Assembly: GCA_032622095.1 (NCBI GenBank) | Contig: CP136061.1 | Span: forward strand, 63,179,127-63,243,126 | Direction of reading: 5' to 3' | Length of the DNA: 64,000 nt | Source of the DNA: Siphonodentalium dalli | Taxonomy: Eukaryota; Mollusca; Scaphopoda; Gadilida; Siphonodentaliidae | In this document: positions 21,265 through 32,094 of the stretch, one piece after another | Layout: the number at the start of each line of letters is the position of its first letter | Numbering within the stretch: position 1 is the first letter of the stretch | Position numbers and translations under genes: made by a program | The notes under the pieces: model-generated | What the model saw: only the letters and a program-made list of their open reading frames with translations | Database searches by the model: none | Told to the model about the DNA's origin: nothing

Positions 21265-22793
21265 GTTGAGCATTCTGAAACGTGGCAAACAGATCGATCA
21301 ACGGTGGTGTATAGATATTGAAAATCAACTGAACTACCGTGGTGCTAAGCTCCATTCGGTGACATGAATGCGATCTTTCCTGCTGAGATTGTCGGCTAGC
21401 ACATTCCTTTTCCCTGGGATGTGAGCCGCCCGAAGAAGAATGTGGCGTTGTCGTGCCCACTGCAATATCTGCCATGTCAACGTACATAGCTCTGGAGACT
21501 TGGTCCCCCCTCATTGTTAAATATAAGCTACAACTGTGAAATTGTCGCAGCGAATAAGTACAGATTGGCCTTGTATGGATGTCTCGAACTGAGACGATGC
21601 CAATTGAACGGCTTTCAATTCTAGGAAATTGATATGCATAGGATGACACTGAGGCGACCATATGCCTGATATTTGTTGATCTGCCATGTGAGCCCCCCAT
21701 CTGAGTTGAGAGGAGTCTGTCCAAATGGAAATGGGAGACTTTTGCTATAAAAGGAGAACCCCTTGGCATAAATTGTCTAGAGTTCTCCACCAAACCAGGT
21801 GATGTAGAAACTGAGGTAATAGTTGTATCTTTGATTCTAGTACAACTTCCGATGGGCTCCAGCGGTGTAGCAGATAGAACTGAAGAGGCCGCATATGGAG
21901 TCGAGCCCATGGGACTAGATCGATGCAAGCTGCCATCAGACCTAGAAGACGAAGAAACTGATGGGTTCGTATCTCTTGACTGTGACACACTTGATCGAGC
22001 TCTGCTATAAGATGAGTGCATCTCTCTAGTGATGGGAACACTAACCCTTGGCATAGATTGAATTCTGTGCCCAGATAAACAAACTGTTGAGTGGAATAAG
22101 ATGAGATTTGGCTTGATTGTCTACAAGACCGAGGGATTGCAAGAGTGAATGCATGAGTACTATTTGTTGTTGAAGTAGAGACACTTCTTTGCTTATTAGA
22201 ATCCAGTCGTCCAAGTACATCATTATTTGCGTGCCTTGGAGGTGGAGATGACTTGCAATCTCTGACATTAATTTGGTAAAAACCAGTGGAGCAATGGCTA
22301 ACCCGAAACACATTGTTTTGAATTGCAGATGTCGACCTGCTATACAAAACCGGAGGAACCGGCGATGTGCCAGAAACATAGCTACAGGCAGGTATGCATC
22401 CGCTAAATCCCATGTAACAGCCCAATCACCCTGTTCTAAGGTCGTGATGACCATTTGTAAAGTGGTCATTTTGAATGAAGAATCTTGAGAAACGAGTTTA
22501 AGTTTCGAAGGTTGAGAATGGGGCGGTAACCTCCACCCTTTTTGGTCACAACGAAGGACGTGCTGTAAACTCCCTGACCTACTTGGTCGGAAGGCACATC
22601 TTCGATAGCATTTTTTGCTAATAAACTTGCGACCTCTTTTAAAATACACTGTGAAACAATGCCACTGGGAAGGGGTGTAATCTTCACGCCCGTGTCCAGT
22701 GGGTAGGAACTGAAGGTCAGTCTGAATCCCTCTCGGACTGTTCTCAAAACTCAAAGATTGTTTGTGATAATGGTCAAGGCGTCTGCAAAGCAA
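21265..22793 (-). pseudogene. DIRS reverse transcriptase and RNase H, frameshifted
   Basis: RT copies the element RNA into DNA; RNase H removes the RNA strand. The protein is recoverable only across frames. 22747-22466 holds the N-terminal RT (ECILKEVASLL-like helix, STSFVVTKKGGGYRPILNLR). 22500-22041 holds DWAVTWDLADAYLPV, MCFGLAIAPLVFTKLM and the catalytic MMYLDDWILI (near 22206-22217). From about 22110 the frame at 22425-21745 continues with FVYLGTEFNL. RNase H follows in fragments down to LIDLFATFQNAQ at 21265. At least three frameshifts make it inactive. YLDDW and FVYLG are DIRS-type signatures. Confidence 0.85.
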
Positions 22794-22825
22794 CTGAGAT
22801 GAGTCCCTACCTGCATTCAGGAGAT

Positions 22826-23900
22826 TTATCTCTGAGCCGTATTGAAGTCGACCCTCTGAAAAACCAGAGGTTTAGAGGGTTCTGACCGGTTCAAATTACT
22901 ACGATGTAGATGACCCGGAAAGGGCTTACCAAATCTTTGACCAGATGAAGACTTTGAGCTTTTGAAACACTTGGTACCAAAATCATGCACCGACCTCTGC
23001 TGATTTGGAAAGTCCAAATGTGAGAGTGGGCGTTTCAAAGGATAAGTTGATGTTGGAGCCTCAGATTTGAGGTGTTGTGTCTCCTTAACATCTCGCAAAT
23101 TCTCAGCACTATTGTGTAGTACCTCAAATTCCTCAATGTACTTTCCTTGGAATAATTGATTACCCAAGGCTGATTGTTCGAGCAAATTATTTTCTGTGGA
23201 TTTGTGTTTTAAACCCAATTCATTCAAGTGCAACTGCCGACTGTTTCAAGAATCATACGTGATGTTACATCAGCCATCGAATGAAAGACCGACATGAGAG
23301 CCTGCAATGCATCAGTACAGTCCTCAGGCTGCTCATCTGCATTCATGATACTATCCAGGTAAGATGTGATAATTGAACCATAGGACACTTCCCTCAGAAG
23401 CAATCGCGCTTCCTGGTCTAACTTGCGAAAAGTTTTTTTTCTAAAGCTAGCTGTTTAATCGAGAGTTTTGGCCATTCTGCCACGAGATTTCATGCTTTCC
23501 TCTACTTCCTCACAATGAGGGGAAGAGGATACCCCATACTTGGCAAATTGATCATCAGGTATGCGAAAACGAGCATCATCTGCAGCCCTATAGAACTGAC
23601 TCGACCTTTCTTGGGCATATCAAGATCCAAATTATGTAAAATCTGAAGAATGAAGCCCTCTAAAGGCAACGTGACCTACCCAGACTGAACTTTCTGACCT
23701 GACGAAAGTAAACGATCTGGGACAAAGGATTGAAATATCTTTTGGTCATCATTATTAGACACAGGAATATTCAACTCACGAGCAACCTTGCCCACAAAGT
23801 CTTGCCACTGAACCTCCATAGGTTCCATCCTATGCTGACTAGGTATAAAACTCGAATCAGCACTGGAATGCTGTGAGTGCTGTGAAACTGACATATGTTC
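22826..23900 (-). pseudogene. DIRS gag remnant, part downstream of the MULE insertion
   Basis: 23900-23676 reads MSVSQHSQHSSADSSFIPSQ and VQWQDFVGKVARELNIPVSN, a polar, serine-rich gag segment. 23233-22826 continues with a basic, serine-rich C-terminal part (FKSSKSSSGQRFGKPFPGH). Between them the frame is broken. No zinc knuckle is visible. It is the continuation of the segment at 29513-30096: SLPE ... LPEEH flank the MULE and its 8-bp target duplication. Confidence 0.6.
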
Positions 23901-23908
23901 CTCAGGCA

Positions 23909-24540
23909 GGGTCACTATGAATACCGAACACAACCGAACACAACCGAACACAAGTCAAAATAAGGGTTAAAAGACGGAAATATATGTAAAAAAGTGTATA
24001 ATGATGTGTGTGTATATGTAAGCTAGTGATATGTGAAGTTTGATGCAATTTGGCCGATTAAAAGTTACGTTAATGAAAGTTTTATGTAATTTCACGCCGA
24101 GTCAGAGTCCGGCGTGATGGCGGCTAGCTCTATGAATACCGAACACAAGTTCAAATAAGCCGTATATAAGGGAAATATATTAAATAAAGTTTATAAAGAT
24201 GTGTGTGTATATGTAAGCTATTGATATGTGAAGTTTGCTGCAATTTGACATATTATAAGTTTAGTTATTGGTAGGTTTGTGTACAATATTAGCTGTCATC
24301 ACGTAAACCAGAGTTCGGCAAAATGGCGGCTGACTCTATGAATACCGAACACAAGTCCAAATAAGGCGTATATAAGGGAAATGTATGAAATAAAGTTTAT
24401 AAAGATGGTTGTGTATATGTAAGCTAGTAATATGTGAAGTTTGGTGCAATTTGGGCGATTAAAAGTTATGTTATTGGCAGTTTTTATAATAATTTTACGC
24501 CGTGCACTCTTGTGTTCGGCATGCATTCACCGCTAATAAA
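23909..24540 (+). repeat. Left composite terminal inverted repeat of the MULE
   Basis: Starts with GGTCACTATGAATACC, then four tandem ACCGAACACA words, then ~195-bp subrepeats at about 23950, 24130 and 24337. Each subrepeat contains GAACACAAGT, TATGTAAGCTA, TATGTGAAGTTTG and GGCGTGATGGCGGCT or AAAATGGCGGCT. Its inverted counterpart is 28700-29504. Confidence 0.8.
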
Positions 24541-24689
24541 TTAGCTTACAGGCAATCATTTGGCTGGCTACCACCAACACAGGATATTTTGTGTTATTGT
24601 CTCTTTGTTACTGAGTTGTTTTGACATACAGTTTGTGTTATTATGACTCCCCTCATCCTTTATCTGGGCTTGGGACCAGCAGACTTCTT

Positions 24690-25015
24690 AGAAGTCGAGC
24701 TTATGTGTATATTATACATAGCACACTGCTCTTTCAGTAGAGCTTCAGGTAGTATTAATTTTTTTTTATATACAATAAAATATTTATATATGTGTATGTT
24801 ATATATATCGCACTGCTCTTTTTATCGAGCTTATGTGTATATTATACATAGCACACTGCTCTTTCAGTAGAGCTTCAGGTAGAATTAGAGGTTTTTTTAT
24901 ATACAATCGAATATGTATATATGTGTATGTTATATATATCGCACTGCTCTTTTTATCGAGCTTATGTGTAAATTATACATGGCACATTGCTCTTTCAGTA
25001 GAGCTTGCTCTTGTG
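24690..25015 (+). repeat. ~130-bp tandem repeat inside the MULE
   Basis: The words GAGCTTATGTGTA, GCACACTGCTCTTTCAGTAG and TATATATCGCACTGCTCT recur with 130-bp spacing (about 24699, 24829 and 24959), giving two and a half copies. They lie in the non-coding 3' portion of the transposon (minus orientation). Function unknown. Confidence 0.75.
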
Positions 25016-25077
25016 AGCTGACTATTGTCATAGTTTTAGCAATGACCGGTACATCCAAGTCTATATACTAATTTTTT

Positions 25078-25680
25078 TTGTATATTTGCATATACAGCCA
25101 TTCGTTGAAGACAAATCCACCCACTGACATTCAAGAACACCCAACATTAGGTAGGCAAACTCTGGAACGATGGGCAGAGCTTGTTCTCATTGAAGTCAGT
25201 GGATGGAAATGGCTCCTGCGTGTGGCAAAACGAAAACTGGAAGAAAAGCACGAAGGAAGTCGATATATTATTGTATATTTGCATATACAGCCAATCGTTG
25301 AAGACAAATCCACCCACTGACATTCAAGAACACCCAACATTAGGTAGGCAAACTCTGCCCTCGGTGGAACGATGGGCAGAGCTTGTTCTCCTTGAAGTCA
25401 GTGGATGGAAATGGCTCCTGCGTGTGGCAAAACGAAAACTGGAAGAAAAGCACGAAGGAAGTCGATATATTATTGTATATTTGCATATACAGCCAATCAT
25501 TGAAGACAAATCCACCCACTGACATTCAAGAACACCCAACATTAGGTAGGCAAACTCTGTCCTCGGTGGAACGATGGGCAGAGCTTGTTCTCCTTGAAGT
25601 CAGTGGATGGAAATGGCTCCTGCGTGTGGCAAAACGAAAACTGGAAGAAAAGCACGAAGGAAGTCGATATGCTATTGTAT
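25078..25680. repeat. Three ~200-bp tandem repeats inside the MULE, open on both strands
   Basis: TTGCATATACAGCCA marks the starts at about 25087, 25278 and 25481 (spacings 191 and 203 bp; the first unit lacks 12 bp around CCCTCGGTGG). The units are nearly identical. Each unit is open in a frame on each strand (plus: WAELVLLEVSGWKWLLRVAK; minus: FRFATRRSHFHPL), but the 203-bp period is not a multiple of three, so no long repeat protein results. Recent expansion, function unknown. Confidence 0.8.
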
Positions 25681-25771
25681 ATATATATGTCAAGCTTTGG
25701 TGAACGAAATTTAGACTCAGAAAACTTAGAGTTAGAATTAAAAATGACCCAATACCGGAAACTCAGACACA

Positions 25772-28483
25772 TCAAAAGACTCTTTGGCGTTTATTGCCAA
25801 CTGATTTTGTTTTGCAAGATTTTACTCGCTTTATTTGTCCCGGTTTTTTGGCAATAGCCGCTGTTTTCGGAATAGTCAGGCGTCCGTCCGTTGATGTTTG
25901 TAGTTTAGCAGTATCATAAACATACGTCATTAGTCGTTTTAGTCGTCGGTCACGTTGGTCTGCTGTCATATTTACCCATGTACTATTGTTTACTTTTAAT
26001 GGTATTGCCTGATTCGCTAATTGAAAATTTCCACAGCCATGTAAAGCACCTCTAATGTCCCGTAATTGATCGTCAACTATTTCTGATAAATTGTCTGTTA
26101 AGTCGGTCAGTCGCAACGTTTTCCACTCATTTTCCAATTTGATGATATGGTTTAAACTCTCACAATTATTATTGGTCCAAAGTTTGGGAATTACATTATT
26201 TTGTTGACGAGCCTCGAAGACTTTGAACCTTAATCTGAGCATGAAAGACTCAATATACTTACTTTTATTTTTCGTCATGATGTCAGCTTCGACCTCCTCG
26301 TAAACCAACTTACTATCTATTGTGAGAAGGCCTTTCTCACTATTAAATATCTTACCCACTAGTTTACTTGCCGCTACTTGGCTCTCTTTTTTGCACATAT
26401 TTCTCATGAGGTTTTCCTTTAGATGGCGAGTACACAATGTGTGTGTGCTCCCGGGAAAACAGGTCGAGATTGCATTTACAATAGCAATCTCGTCATCGGT
26501 GCCGAACACAATATTGGCAGGAGGAATGTCGACTAATTTGCTGTTAATATATGATAAGAACTGATGGTATGCCTGGAAAGAACCATCCCAGTGTAAAAAT
26601 ACAGGACCAAGTAAAATTGGAATGGATTCCGATTCCTTTCTAACAATATTCGGATTTTTGAAACAGATTGTTGTGACATAACAGGCGCTAAGATTGAATG
26701 TCCGATCAATACCGATAACTGATCCACTTTTATTGCAGACTTTAAGAGTGTTATCTGCTCATCGGTATGGCAGACGACAGATGGTGGCTTAGTGGGGTCA
26801 GTCGAAAATACACCTTTTATATACTTACTTCCAACCGCCTTATTCATCATGGCGATGAGATCATCGGCCGTATTTTTTCTGCGCTCTTGCTCGGGTCTAG
26901 CTTTATGTTGTTGGTAGTAACGCTGATTGTGAATTTTCTGGAGTTCAACTGTATCTTCCGGACATAATTTGCCAACAACTCGCTTAATTTGCCTAGGTTT
27001 TCGACCATGTTTAATTCCGTCGTCAATGAGGGCCTGCTGCTTTATTGAAAGACGTTGATATGGCGCCGATGTCGTTTTGGTGTTACCGTGTGCATTGCCT
27101 TCAGTTGGATAAATGCCAATGTATTCGATAATAGCCGTCGACAAATTAGAAAACCACGTTACTCTCTTCTTGAAAACAGGATCTCGCAGAAGAGAAGCAT
27201 ACCGCCGCTTGACAACAACAACATCACACTCATCAGGCTGTGGATCAAGAGAAATAAAAACCTTCTTTACCATCTTCCCAAACAAACCATCCTTGTTCTT
27301 TTCTAAGTGACGTAATACACCATTAGACATAAGAGAATACGTTGTTTTTGTCGAGATACTTTTCGACGCCCAAGCACCACAATCGTCCGGATGGACGCTG
27401 ACTTTATTAACTGAACGCCGCTTAACATTCTCTGAATCGTCAATAAAGAAATAAACATTCTCTTTGATACCAACGGGAATTGCAGGGAGAATATTTTCAG
27501 CCGTCGAAGCCAGATCATACAATTGATCAACTATTGGAATAAATTTACCATTTAACCCGTTAACTGATGGATTTCGATACGGATGCGACACTACAGATGA
27601 GAGATTTGTAATATCAGCTCCGAACGATGCGTCCGTATCAGAATCACAGTCAGATTCGGCAAACTCAGAATCACTAACAACGGGAACTTCACAAGGAACC
27701 AACGTACAAGGTTCGCATCCCCAGGCCCATTCTTAGTCGGATAAACCGATTTCACTGGTCGCCCAATCACCGAAGACACTGCATGCATAGTCCAGGCGGA
27801 TGACCATGAATTTCGGCCTCCTCCATCCTGGGCACATGCAACAATGTCATCATCGAGTGATGGACTCACAGCCGGTATTTGACTATCACTGTGAGCATTT
27901 TCGTAAAACAATTTATTGGAGACCAATTCCAAACAAGTCCGCACTCGAAGTTGAGTGGACTGAGCTTCGACACCACACAGAGCAACAGAGACCGCATTGA
28001 AAAGGCAATTTCCATCATCCCGAACAGCAAAAGGAATGGAACCATTCCACTGAGAACCAAGAAGCCTTGAAGCCTGACTGTCTCTGACATAAGACCGCAT
28101 CGGATGATATTGATGGACGTCAGTAACCTCAAAAAGATCTGTTCCCTTTTTGTGGCCTCGATAGTCGACCCTTCGTTTACTGACGCCATCAGACGCAAGT
28201 GGGAATGATCCCAGTCGAATGCACCGGCAGAATAAAGACACTTACTGCAGAAATAATCGAGAGCAGACTTCTCAAAAAATTTAAAATCACTTACCTTAAG
28301 AAACTCACAGTTGAGGTGATACCACCTGTCACAGAGAGCACAGCCTATACTGCGAATCTCGTGACATGATGCATCACAAATGCCACACGGATACAACACG
28401 GTTGAAGACTTTGATGAAGTCATTGTTTCAGATCGAAGATCGAATGAAATTTTCCGAGTCCAATTCGTACTTATACCCTGCAT
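25772..28483 (-). pseudogene. PHD finger - OTU-like protease - MULE transposase gene (frameshifted)
   Basis: MULE transposases cut and paste DNA with a DDE active site. Segments in order: PHD finger at about 28400-28250 (CGIC, CALCDRWYHLNC, CSKC, a C4HC3 pattern that reads histone tails in other proteins); OTU-like domain at 28241-27720 with the DDGNCLFNAVS nucleophile box (Cys near 28006) and WTMHAVSSVIGRPV; a basic region at 27702-26745 containing GAWASKSISTKTTYSL and RRYASLLRDP, a possible WRKY/FLYWCH-like DNA-binding segment; and the catalytic core with GIDRTFNL (first Asp, near 26706), FGTDDE (second Asp, near 26497), LCTRHLKENL and NNNCESLNHI (probable Glu). Frame changes near 28230, 27715 and 26742 break the gene, unless some are introns. 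Confidence 0.78.
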
Positions 28484-28699
28484 ATGACACCATCAACTCA
28501 TTTAATTATCACCAATATATTGTTTATTCAACCATTTTGGTTTCTATGAAACCTGCGAAACCTTGCTTGAATATCACTGTCAAAACATCCCTGAAATCTT
28601 TCCGGTAATCCAGAGTAATCCACAATCGCACATCGGTAATTAATCAACAACAAAGGCTCTACTGCGCAGTGCCAGATGTTAGGGGAAATTAATTATCAC

Positions 28700-29504
28700 C
28701 TGTCAGTGATGTCTTAATCATCCCTTATTTCGACTTGTGTTCGATATTCATAGAAATCCTCGTCGAACCCTAGCTTGCGTGCCGACTTCACATGCCACTA
28801 ACTTACATATACATACACATCATTATAAACTTTATTTTATATATTTCCCTTTTATACTTGTGGTCAGTATTCATCTTGCCGAACTCTGGTTTGTGTGCCG
28901 ACAGGTAATATTGTACATAAACCTACAAATAACTATACTTTTAATCGGCCAAATTGCATTAAACTTCACATATCACTAACTTACATATAAATACACATCA
29001 GTACAAACTTTATTTTATATATTTCCATTATATACGCCTTATTTGAACTTGTGTTCGGTATTCATAGAGTTAGCCGCCATTTTGCCGAACTCTGGTTTGA
29101 GTGCCGGCAGCTAAAAATGTACATAAACCTACAAATAACGCAACTTTCAATCGGCCAAATTGCATCAAACTTCACATATCACTAACTTACATATACACAC
29201 ATATCATTATAAACTTTATTTAATATATTTCCCTTATATACGGCTTATTTGAACTTGTGTTCGGTATTCATAGAGCTAGCCGCCATCACGCCGGACTCTG
29301 ACTCGGCGTGAAATTACATAAAACTTTCATTAACGTAACTTTTAATCGGCCAAATTGCATCAAACTTCACATATCACTAGCTTGCATATACACACACATC
29401 ATTATAAACTTTATTTCATATATTTCCGTCTTTTAACCCTTATTTTGACTTGTGTTCGGTTGTGTTCGGTTGTGTTCGGTTGTGTTCGGTATTCATAGTG
29501 ACCG
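28700..29504 (-). repeat. Right composite terminal inverted repeat of the MULE
   Basis: Mirror of 23909-24540 with four or five subrepeats. TTGTGTTCG(G/A)TATTCATAG occurs near 28735, 29046, 29255 and 29480, with a decayed copy near 28860. The last ends in four TGTGTTCGGT words. The number of subrepeats differs from the left end, so the ends have expanded or contracted independently. Confidence 0.8.
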
Positions 29505-29512
29505 CTCAGGCA

Positions 29513-30096
29513 AAGAGAGACAGTCTTCCGAATCTGTGGTAACCCGACAGGAAACCTCTGGTAATAGAGAGCGAGAATTAGTCTCACCTTCCTCCAGTTC
29601 TGAATCTGAACCTGGTTGAGTTTTCTGAGAAATAAATTTCGAAAATCTCTTTCTTTGGGTTGTGGTCTCACCCCGTTCTGCTTCTAGAGCAATTTGAACC
29701 TGTTTTGCCACGAATTCAGTGAAACCTGGTTGAGTTAATTGATTAGAAACAGCGTCAGCGGTCCCCACGAAATTGGGCGACTTAACCTTTGATATTTTCG
29801 ACCGTGCATCTGCGGAACATTCCGAAGTCTGTACACTTTGCAGCTTCTGCGGTGGTTATTCCCTCATTGGTATCGGGATTGACTGATCGAGAAGCTGAGG
29901 CCGGCAACCTTGTATCAGATTTATGTCGCGACTCGACCGCCATCGAAGAAGCATGCTCCCGTGATTTTGAAATAATTTGATCTAATTTTGCCCGTGTTTC
30001 TTTATTTAGTCCATGATTTACATGGAAAAGATTTATTGCATACCCTGTGCCTATAGCACTCTTCGTTAGTGTATAATAGAATGACAACGAGAACAA
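29513..30096 (-). pseudogene. DIRS gag remnant, N-terminal part
   Basis: Two frames (30096-29782 and 29768-29513) give an N-terminal gag-like region: KETRAKLDQIISKSREHASS, then FTEFVAKQVQIALEAERG and a phospho-rich acidic stretch (GSDSELEEGE). It lies directly inside the terminal repeat at 30190-30297, where the first ORF of a DIRS element should start. It is interrupted by the MULE at 29504. Confidence 0.6.
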
Positions 30097-30179
30097 TACT
30101 TATACATTTTATCCAAATTCGGATTGACTTCATTTTGCAGCTTTGCTTCCGATCACAAAAATATCCGAACTAATCGGTA

Positions 30180-30297
30180 GATGATTGTGGGAGAGCGTGG
30201 GAGGTAACTCTAAACTCTTTTCGGAAAGTGCGTTAACTCCAACCGAGCTATTGCATATATGTTGAGCATGCAGGTAAGTATAGATATTGCTATAAAC
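30180..30297. repeat. DIRS terminal repeat (right in window)
   Basis: Contains GATTGTGGGAGAGCGTGG, TGCGTTAACTCC, GAGCTATTGCATATATG and, at the tip, TATTGCTATAAAC. The same segments occur inverted at 18858-18970 and 19113-19160, which fixes this end of the element. Confidence 0.78.
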
Positions 30298-30795
30298 ACT
30301 AGTGTATGCGTAGCTATAGTGTTATAGCCTGTATGGTTAATTTAATGGGTGGTTTATGTGGCTTATCGGTGTTATTAACCAGTAGAGTTTAACCGGGCTC
30401 CGCATACTCCTCTCCTGATTTTGCCTGAGGGTGTTCTCACCAGGCCAGTGCTTAGCCATAGGGAGTTGGGCTACCCAGTGGTCTCTTCTGCCTGCACCCA
30501 CATCGCGCTCATTGGGACTCTCCCTGTTGGGCATGTGTGGTACGTGTGTGCTTAGTGTCGCCTCTCAGCACCTCTTAGGCGCTTTACTCCGAACCGTGTC
30601 TCGTCGGGCCGCTCTCCTAATGCCCTGCGCTGTACAACAAACTTCTGCAGCGCTTCTCTGCCCCAGTGTCTCATCGGAGCTGAGGCACTGTTGTAGATTA
30701 GTTTAGTTGTGTCCGAGCTATCTGCAGGACAAACTTGTAATCATTCGACATGCCTTAAAGCAGAGATCATACCCCACCCATGTGTTTGTGTCGCT
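30298..30795. other. GC-rich interval between two DIRS-type elements
   Basis: Noticeably more GC-rich than its surroundings (about 30390-30720), with a reading frame on the plus strand that lacks any recognisable domain. It may be part of an older element; no ends were found. Confidence 0.4.
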
Positions 30796-31305
30796 TAATA
30801 TGATATTTTTAAAAATATAATATATATTTCCTTAAAGAAACCCTGAACACTGAACTATATGGATATATGTCCTGCGTTTGTAAACCATAGTAGAAAAGGG
30901 GTTAACTTTTTGTGGTCGCCTACGATCCCTCACGGTCTTCAGTGGCTTGCTCGGAATCAGTCACGCATGCGCAGTCCCAATATAACTGATTGAATCTCGT
31001 CAGTTTATTTTCAACTCAATCAGGAGATTGGCGAGTTGCAGGATTGGGAATGGCACCGCCATGGGAGGGCCCTATGATAGTTCAGTGTTCAGGCTTTCTT
31101 TAAGGAAATATATATTATATTTATAAAAATATCATATTTCCGCTAAAGGAAGCCGTTCACACTGAACTATATGGATTAGCCCAGGAGGAGGCACAAGCAA
31201 TAAAGTTAATAGCCAAATTTTGGAGGGAATGCACTCTTCTAAAACAGATTGTACCTAAATATGAACTCTTTAATGAATCTGTTATGATTAGTTACGTGAA
31301 ATAAC

Positions 31306-31551
31306 TCATATAATTAGAGTGCTATATTGCTCAAACATGTACCTCACCCCCTTGTTTTTGGAAGCAACATCCCAGGTGGTGCCATTCAATTCAGAATTGC
31401 GAGCGAACCGAGCAATTCTCTGTTCTTCATCCGTCAGTTCTAAGAATCCAGCCGATTTGAGATGCGAGGAGACTAACTCCCTCTCCGCCTTAGCGACATA
31501 ACGACCTGCACTGGAGGAGGCCCACTCCAAAGATGGCAAGACAACCCACAT
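31306..31551 (-). other. Unrecognised 81-codon reading frame
   Basis: A polar frame (AERELVSSHLKSAGFLELTD, RIARFARNSELNGTTWDVAS) with protein-like composition, sitting just inside the terminal repeat of the second DIRS-like element. No family is recognised. It could be the last piece of the element's own gene. Weak call. Confidence 0.3.
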
Positions 31552-32094
31552 TAAGAGTTAACTAACTGCTGTTCACCAATGCAAATGGCAGCTAACCTGA
31601 TGCCAAATCTGTGGCACAGGGATCAAATGGAGAGCCCATTAGCCCAAATGGGTTAGACAACTATAAGCGAGTCAAGCCATCGGATCAGAGGGAGCCCCCA
31701 CCATCGCATGCTGCAGGTGGTCATGCCCAAGCTAATATCCTGGCCAAGCTGGAGGGTGGGGGGAGGTCATTTTTCTCCGATCCCTTCATGGAGGAGTGGC
31801 AGGCAAGGCCGCATTTTGTCGTTAAGACGAGCGTGACCAGGGGGACGTGGCGCTTTACCTCATGGGTACGGCCCCTGCCCTACGCTTAAGCTGCCGGAGG
31901 CCCATCTGCTGGTGTCGATTTGTAGGCACGCGATTTGGCAGCTTTATAGCCCAGAACCGCTGGCGTCTGGTGGGGGACAAATGTCCTGGAGGTCCCAAGT
32001 ACCCCGTCTACTCCACCAGACGTTTCCCCACAGACTGATTGACCGCGAATGCGTAATCGGGGGAGCGTGAACTGGTCCTGCCCTTAGAACAGTT

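Larger units (their letters stand above)
23909..29504 (-). mobile_element. Mutator-like transposon with foldback ends and PHD-OTU-MULE protein
   Basis: A 5596-bp insertion in the DIRS gag region. It is bounded by the 8-bp duplication CTCAGGCA (23901-23908 and 29505-29512) and by mirrored ends GGTCACTATGAATACC / GGTATTCATAGTGACC. The terminal inverted repeats are ~0.6-0.8 kb and are built of internal ~190-210-bp subrepeats, each with GAATACCGAACACAAG and AAAATGGCGGCT-like words: about three on the left and four on the right. The minus-strand coding region (28483-25772) encodes PHD, OTU-like and MULE transposase segments. Long composite ends and a MULE-type enzyme fit the Phantom group of animal Mutator elements as I remember it. 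Three frameshifts make this copy non-autonomous. Confidence 0.85.
18846..30297 (-). mobile_element. DIRS-type tyrosine-recombinase retrotransposon, with two nested insertions
   Basis: Read on the minus strand: gag remnant, reverse transcriptase with YLDDW, RNase H, then a tyrosine recombinase in an overlapping frame. This gene set without an integrase defines DIRS-like elements. The termini support it: 19113-19160 and 30251-30297 are inverted copies of one ~45-bp repeat (CATATATGTTGAGCA and TATTGCTATAAAC), and 18858-18970 is the inverted copy of 30190-30285, as expected for the terminal and complementary repeats used to template circular DNA. Without the nested MITE (20557-21264) and MULE (23909-29504) it would be ~5.1 kb, a normal DIRS size. 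Gag and RT-RH are frameshifted; the recombinase frame is open. Confidence 0.88.

Noticed and set aside
24690-25680. Regular repeats within the MULE as a CRISPR or satellite array
   Set aside because: Units are contiguous 130- or 200-bp tandem copies without spacers and lie inside one transposon.
25181-25703. Plus-strand frames of 106-113 codons with repeated SVDGNGSCVWQNENWKKS
   Set aside because: Generated by the tandem repeat; frames overlap, shift between units and have no recognisable domain or splice context.
30431-30706. 91-codon plus-strand frame in the GC-rich interval
   Set aside because: Leucine/serine-rich without domain, and GC-rich DNA has fewer stops; not enough to call a gene.
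31611-32038. Reading frames in 31611-32038 as a gag of the second DIRS-like element
   Set aside because: No gag-like helix or zinc knuckle; frames are short and shift; left unannotated.
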